The notes under the pieces: model-generated | What the model saw: only the letters and a program-made list of their open reading frames with translations | Told to the model about the DNA's origin: nothing | The model's database searches: none | Shown here: piece by piece, positions 60,773 through 64,000 of the stretch | Numbering within the stretch: position 1 is the first letter of the stretch | Layout: each line of letters starts with the position of its first letter | Assembly (NCBI GenBank): GCA_003347645.1 | Contig: QDFX01000003.1 | Span: 186,001-250,000 of the forward strand | DNA from: Rhizobiaceae bacterium CPCC 101076 | GTDB lineage: Bacteria > Pseudomonadota > Alphaproteobacteria > Rhizobiales > Methylopilaceae | Reading direction: 5' to 3' | Length of the DNA: 64,000 bases | Made by a program: the position numbers and the translations under genes

Positions 60773-62355
60773 CGATCACAGGCGATCTCTTGATCGGTGC
60801 TCGCGACGTTCCGGCGAAGGCAGGCTTCCGCGCGATCGATCCAGCCCGCGGAGAGGCAATCGAACCGGTCTTCGCCGATGCCGGTCCGGGCGAGGTCGAA
60901 CGTGCAGCCGCGCTGGCCGCCGCTGCGTTCCCGACCTTCCGCGAAACGCAGCCCGAGGAGCGCGCGCGGTTTCTCGAAAACATCGCCGACAGGATCGAGG
61001 CGCTCGGCGACACATTGATCAGCCGGGCGATGAGCGAGACGGCCCTGCCGAAGGGGCGGCTCAACGGCGAAGGGGCACGCACGACCGGGCAATTGCGCCT
61101 GTTCGCCCAGATGGTGCGCGGCGGCGATTGGGTCGAGGCGCGAATCGACACGGCGTTGCCAGACCGGAAGCCATTGCCACGTCCCGATCTGCGCCTGCGC
61201 CACGTCGGCATAGGCCCGGTTGCGGTATTCGGCGCCAGCAATTTTCCGCTCGCCTTTTCCGTGGCGGGCGGAGACACGGCCTCGGCGCTCGCCGCCGGCT
61301 GCCCAGTCGTCGTCAAGGGACATCCGGCACACCCGGGCACGTCGGAGCTGGTCGGGCGCGCGATCCGCGAGGCCGTGGCCCAGTCTGGCCTTCCCGAGGG
61401 CGTATTCTCGCTTCTGACTGGTACGTCGAATGAGCTTGGTGGAGCGCTGGTAGCCGATCCACGCATTATGGCCGTGGGCTTCACCGGTTCTCGGGCGGGC
61501 GGCCTCGCGCTGATGCGCATCGCCGCGGCGAGGCCTGTGCCGATACCGGTCTATGCCGAGATGAGCAGCATCAACCCGGTCTTTCTGCTGCCGAGCGCGC
61601 TTGACGCGCGGGCGGAGACGCTTGGCAGGGCATTCGTAGGTTCGCTTGTTCTGGGGGCAGGGCAGTTCTGCACCAATCCTGGCCTCGTCATCGCTCTCGA
61701 CGGGCCTGCGCTTGATCGCTTCATCGCTGCAGCTAGGGCGGCTCTCGGCGAGATCAACGCCGCAACCATGCTGACGCCGGGCATCCATCAGGCTTTCGGC
61801 AGGAGTGTCGCTGAACTCGAAAAGCATTCGAGCACGGAGCTTCTTGCCCGTGGTTTGCCAGGGGAGGGCGCGAATATGTGCCGCGCGGCGCTGTTCGCGA
61901 CGGATGCGAAGACGTTTATCGGCGACCACGCCCTGGCGGGCGAGGTGTTCGGCGCCTCCTCGATCATCGTGCGCTGCGCGGACGAGGCCGAGATGATTCA
62001 GGCAGCCGAACGACTCGAAGGTCAGCTGACGGCGACGATCCACATCGATGCCGGTGACCACGCGCTCGCGCGCCGCCTGTTGCCATTGCTGGAGGAACGC
62101 GCCGGCCGGGTGCTCGCCAATGGATGGCCGACCGGTGTCGAAGTCGGACAGGCGATGGTGCATGGCGGGCCGTTTCCTGCCACCTCCGATCCCCGTTCGA
62201 CCTCAGTCGGCACGCTGGCGATCCGGCGCTTCCTCAGGCCGGTCTGCTATCAGGACCTCTCTGACGACCTTCTGCCGGAGGCTTTGAAAGCGGCAAATCC
62301 TCTGGGCCTGCGGCGGCTCGTCGACGGCGTTTCGGGGAGGACTGACCATGGGTGA
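60769..62355 (+). CDS. 2,5-dioxovalerate (alpha-ketoglutaric semialdehyde) dehydrogenase
   Basis: A 528-residue NADP+-preferring aldehyde dehydrogenase, the usual size for the KGSADH III group. [34 protein letters not shown], catalytic Glu in [11 protein letters not shown] and catalytic Cys in [10 protein letters not shown]. It oxidises 2,5-dioxovalerate to 2-oxoglutarate, feeding the TCA cycle. The ATG overlaps the dehydratase stop (ATGA) and its end overlaps the next gene by 8 bp. Confidence 0.9.
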   Translation: MTITGDLLIGARDVPAKAGFRAIDPARGEAIEPVFADAGPGEVERAAALAAAAFPTFRETQPEERARFLENIADRIEALGDTLISRAMSETALPKGRLNGEGARTTGQLRLFAQMVRGGDWVEARIDTALPDRKPLPRPDLRLRHVGIGPVAVFGASNFPLAFSVAGGDTASALAAGCPVVVKGHPAHPGTSELVGRAIREAVAQSGLPEGVFSLLTGTSNELGGALVADPRIMAVGFTGSRAGGLALMRIAAARPVPIPVYAEMSSINPVFLLPSALDARAETLGRAFVGSLVLGAGQFCTNPGLVIALDGPALDRFIAAARAALGEINAATMLTPGIHQAFGRSVAELEKHSSTELLARGLPGEGANMCRAALFATDAKTFIGDHALAGEVFGASSIIVRCADEAEMIQAAERLEGQLTATIHIDAGDHALARRLLPLLEERAGRVLANGWPTGVEVGQAMVHGGPFPATSDPRSTSVGTLAIRRFLRPVCYQDLSDDLLPEALKAANPLGLRRLVDGVSGRTDHG

Positions 62356-63283
62356 TATTCGTCTCGCCATCGTCGGTCTCGGAAAGATCGCCCGCGACCA
62401 GCACATTCCGGCGATCGCAGCCACGGAAGGAATCGAGCTCACGGCAATCGCCAGCCGGAACGCCAAGCTCGGTGCTGTGGCGCACTTCGCCACGATCGAC
62501 GACCTCTTGGCCGGCGCGCCGGAAGTGGACGCGGTCGCTCTCTGCACTCCTCCCCAGGTGCGGCGGGCACAGGCCGCCTCGGCGCTGAGAGCAGGCAAGC
62601 ATGTGCTGCTGGAAAAGCCGCCGGGCGCCAGCGTTTCCGAACTGCCGGTCCTGATCGCCGCCGCCGAAATCGGCAAGCGCACGCTCTTCGCGACGTGGCA
62701 TTCGCGCTTCGCTGCTGGTGTCGAGCCGGCGCGCATCTTCCTTGCGGAGCGGGAAATCCGTTCGGTCCGGATTGAGTGGAAGGAGGATGTGCGCGTCTGG
62801 CATCCTGGCCAGACCTGGATATGGGAGCCGGGCGGGCTCGGCGTGTTCGACCCCGGCATCAATGCTCTGTCCATTCTGACGCGTATTCTGCCGCAGCCGA
62901 TATTTCTCACCGCTGCGGAACTGCGGTTTCCGGAGAACTGCGCGGCGCCGATCGCGGCCGATCTCGACTTTTCGGACGAGGCGGGAACGCTGATCCGGGC
63001 CGAGTTCGACTTCCTCCAGACCGGCCCCCAAACCTGGGACATCCATGTGGACACGGACCAGGGGCGGCTGACTTTGTCCTCCGGAGGAGCCCGTCTGTTC
63101 CACGACGGTCGAATCCTAGTCGACGGAGAGGATGCCGAATACCGCGGCATCTACCGGCGGTTCGTCGATCTCATCCGCACCGGCCAGTCGGACGTCGACC
63201 TGACGCCACTGGCGCACGTCGCGGATGCCTTCATGCTCGGCCGGCGCAAGACCGTCGAAGCCTTCGTTGAGGAAGCGGCATGA
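62348..63283 (+). CDS. L-arabinose/D-galactose 1-dehydrogenase (Gfo/Idh/MocA family)
   Basis: A 311-residue dehydrogenase: [37 protein letters not shown] (catalytic Lys), then [12 protein letters not shown]-x-WIWEPGG and [13 protein letters not shown], the segment that marks the Azospirillum L-arabinose and Pseudomonas D-galactose 1-dehydrogenases. It makes the aldonolactone from the free sugar, the first step of the oxidative route ended by the two preceding enzymes. Overlaps the mutarotase gene (ATGA). L-arabinose is favoured over galactose by the dehydratase next door. Confidence 0.88.
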   Translation: MGDIRLAIVGLGKIARDQHIPAIAATEGIELTAIASRNAKLGAVAHFATIDDLLAGAPEVDAVALCTPPQVRRAQAASALRAGKHVLLEKPPGASVSELPVLIAAAEIGKRTLFATWHSRFAAGVEPARIFLAEREIRSVRIEWKEDVRVWHPGQTWIWEPGGLGVFDPGINALSILTRILPQPIFLTAAELRFPENCAAPIAADLDFSDEAGTLIRAEFDFLQTGPQTWDIHVDTDQGRLTLSSGGARLFHDGRILVDGEDAEYRGIYRRFVDLIRTGQSDVDLTPLAHVADAFMLGRRKTVEAFVEEAA

Positions 63284-64000
63284 ACGCGCCCGTCCTCCAG
63301 ATGACTGATCGCCAACCGGCGCTCGAACGCGATGTGTTCGGCCGACTGCCCGGCGGGCGGGTGGTTGAGATTCTGCGCCTCTATGGCGAGGATGGCTTCC
63401 AGGCGCGTGTCATCACCTATGGCGCCGGCCTTCAGACACTATTGGTGCCGGACACGGAGGGGCGTCTCGCCGATGTCGTGCTCGGCCACGATAGCGCCGC
63501 CGGCTACTACCGGGACCGCAGTTTCTTCGGCGCCACGATCGGTCGGTTCGCTGGCCGCATCGCGCATGGTCGCTTTGCCATTGACGGACAGGTTCACGCA
63601 CTGATCTGCAACGATCGCTCGCATGCGCTCCATGGCGGCGATGAGGGGTTCGACCGGCAGATTTGGAGCGTCGAGGCGCTCGGGTCGCAGCCCGAGCCGT
63701 TCGTCACGCTCTCGCGCATCAGCCCCGACGGCGAAGAGGGTTATCCCGGAACGCTGGACGTGAGGGTGACCTATCGCGTCTCGGGGCCACGCGAGCTCAC
63801 GGTCGAGTATTCCGCGACGACTGCCCGGCCGACGGTGATCAATCTCACCCATCACAGCTTCTTCAATTTGGCCGGAGAAGCGTCGGGCGACGTGCTGAAC
63901 CATCGGCTGACGCTCCACGCCGATCAATATCTGCCGGTGGACGCAGGTACGATCCCTCTCGGTCCGCCTGCGCCGGTGGATGGGACGCCGTTCGACTTCC
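63280..64000 (+). CDS. galM: Aldose 1-epimerase (mutarotase), C-terminus cut by window edge
   Basis: About 240 residues of a galactose mutarotase-type protein: ARVITYGAGLQTLLVPDTEGRLADVVLG, GATIGRFAGRIAHGRF, HALHGGDEGFDRQIW and the catalytic-His region NLTHHSFFNLAG. It speeds interconversion of sugar anomers so that the 1-dehydrogenase always has its preferred form. The ATG overlaps the dehydrogenase stop. The catalytic Glu would lie in the missing part. Confidence 0.92.
   Translation, partial: MNAPVLQMTDRQPALERDVFGRLPGGRVVEILRLYGEDGFQARVITYGAGLQTLLVPDTEGRLADVVLGHDSAAGYYRDRSFFGATIGRFAGRIAHGRFAIDGQVHALICNDRSHALHGGDEGFDRQIWSVEALGSQPEPFVTLSRISPDGEEGYPGTLDVRVTYRVSGPRELTVEYSATTARPTVINLTHHSFFNLAGEASGDVLNHRLTLHADQYLPVDAGTIPLGPPAPVDGTPFDF

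Noticed and set aside
60682-62163. Long antisense open frame (493 codons) opposite the dioxovalerate dehydrogenase
   Set aside because: Arg-rich shadow with no recognisable motif; the + strand frame holds the catalytic Cys and Glu motifs.

Overview
The window is GC-rich (AT-rich only in some intergenic gaps), densely packed with catabolic and transport genes, and looks like a chromosome segment of a free-living alphaproteobacterium, most likely Hyphomicrobiales. This is inferred from an Hyphomicrobiales-style formate dehydrogenase accessory cluster, a full CtrA-type site (TTAA-N7-TTAA) at 9905, many TRAP and ABC importers, and oxidative L-arabinose genes resembling those of Azospirillum. I see no tRNA, rRNA, CRISPR array, insertion sequence or prophage.

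Layout. (1) 1-9853: formate dehydrogenase region. The catalytic subunit runs off the left edge; with it are a Tat-signal peptide protein, a TorD chaperone, DUF3306, a WD40-cytochrome c fusion, a four-cluster ferredoxin, and a four-gene + strand operon (ligase-like, DUF6505-like, DUF6352-like, DUF3305). (2) 9905-11107: HD-GYP protein behind a CtrA site. (3) 11147-18408: gamma-glutamyltransferase plus a TRAP transporter with a frameshifted large permease, divergent from an unusual fusion of an AraC regulator and an acetamidase/formamidase. (4) 18582-19783: HlyD remnant and heme oxygenase. (5) 19961-32461: a long - strand array with two ABC importers, creatininase, two adjacent ureohydrolases, two SDRs, DUF1989 and a 2-hydroxyacid dehydrogenase, with a divergent LysR; it looks like uptake and breakdown of a guanidino or cyclic amide compound. 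(6) 32458-36332: PotABCD-like importer. (7) 36612-42568: TRAP transporter with an enolase-superfamily enzyme, GST and GhrA-like reductase. (8) 42911-48670: tightly overlapped six-gene operon (HpaB-like monooxygenase, flavin reductase, M20 deacylase, RidA, DUF1028, GlcG/HbpS-like) with a divergent LysR. (9) 48667-50060: divergent AroQ-like and Asp/Glu-racemase-like genes sharing a palindrome. (10) 50098-51616: nickel/cobalt sensor and efflux pump. (11) 51655-64000: sugar module: a TIM-barrel isomerase, ROK regulator, sugar ABC importer, Gfo/Idh/MocA oxidoreductase, FadR-type regulator, then L-2-keto-3-deoxyarabonate dehydratase, 2,5-dioxovalerate dehydrogenase, L-arabinose/D-galactose 1-dehydrogenase and a mutarotase cut by the right edge.

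The modules with the best claim to being undescribed are the AraC-amidase fusion, the HpaB/M20/RidA/DUF1028 operon, the paired ureohydrolase-creatininase array, and the AroQ-like protein that appears to lack a catalytic arginine. All function calls come from reading translations and recalled family motifs; no database search was possible.
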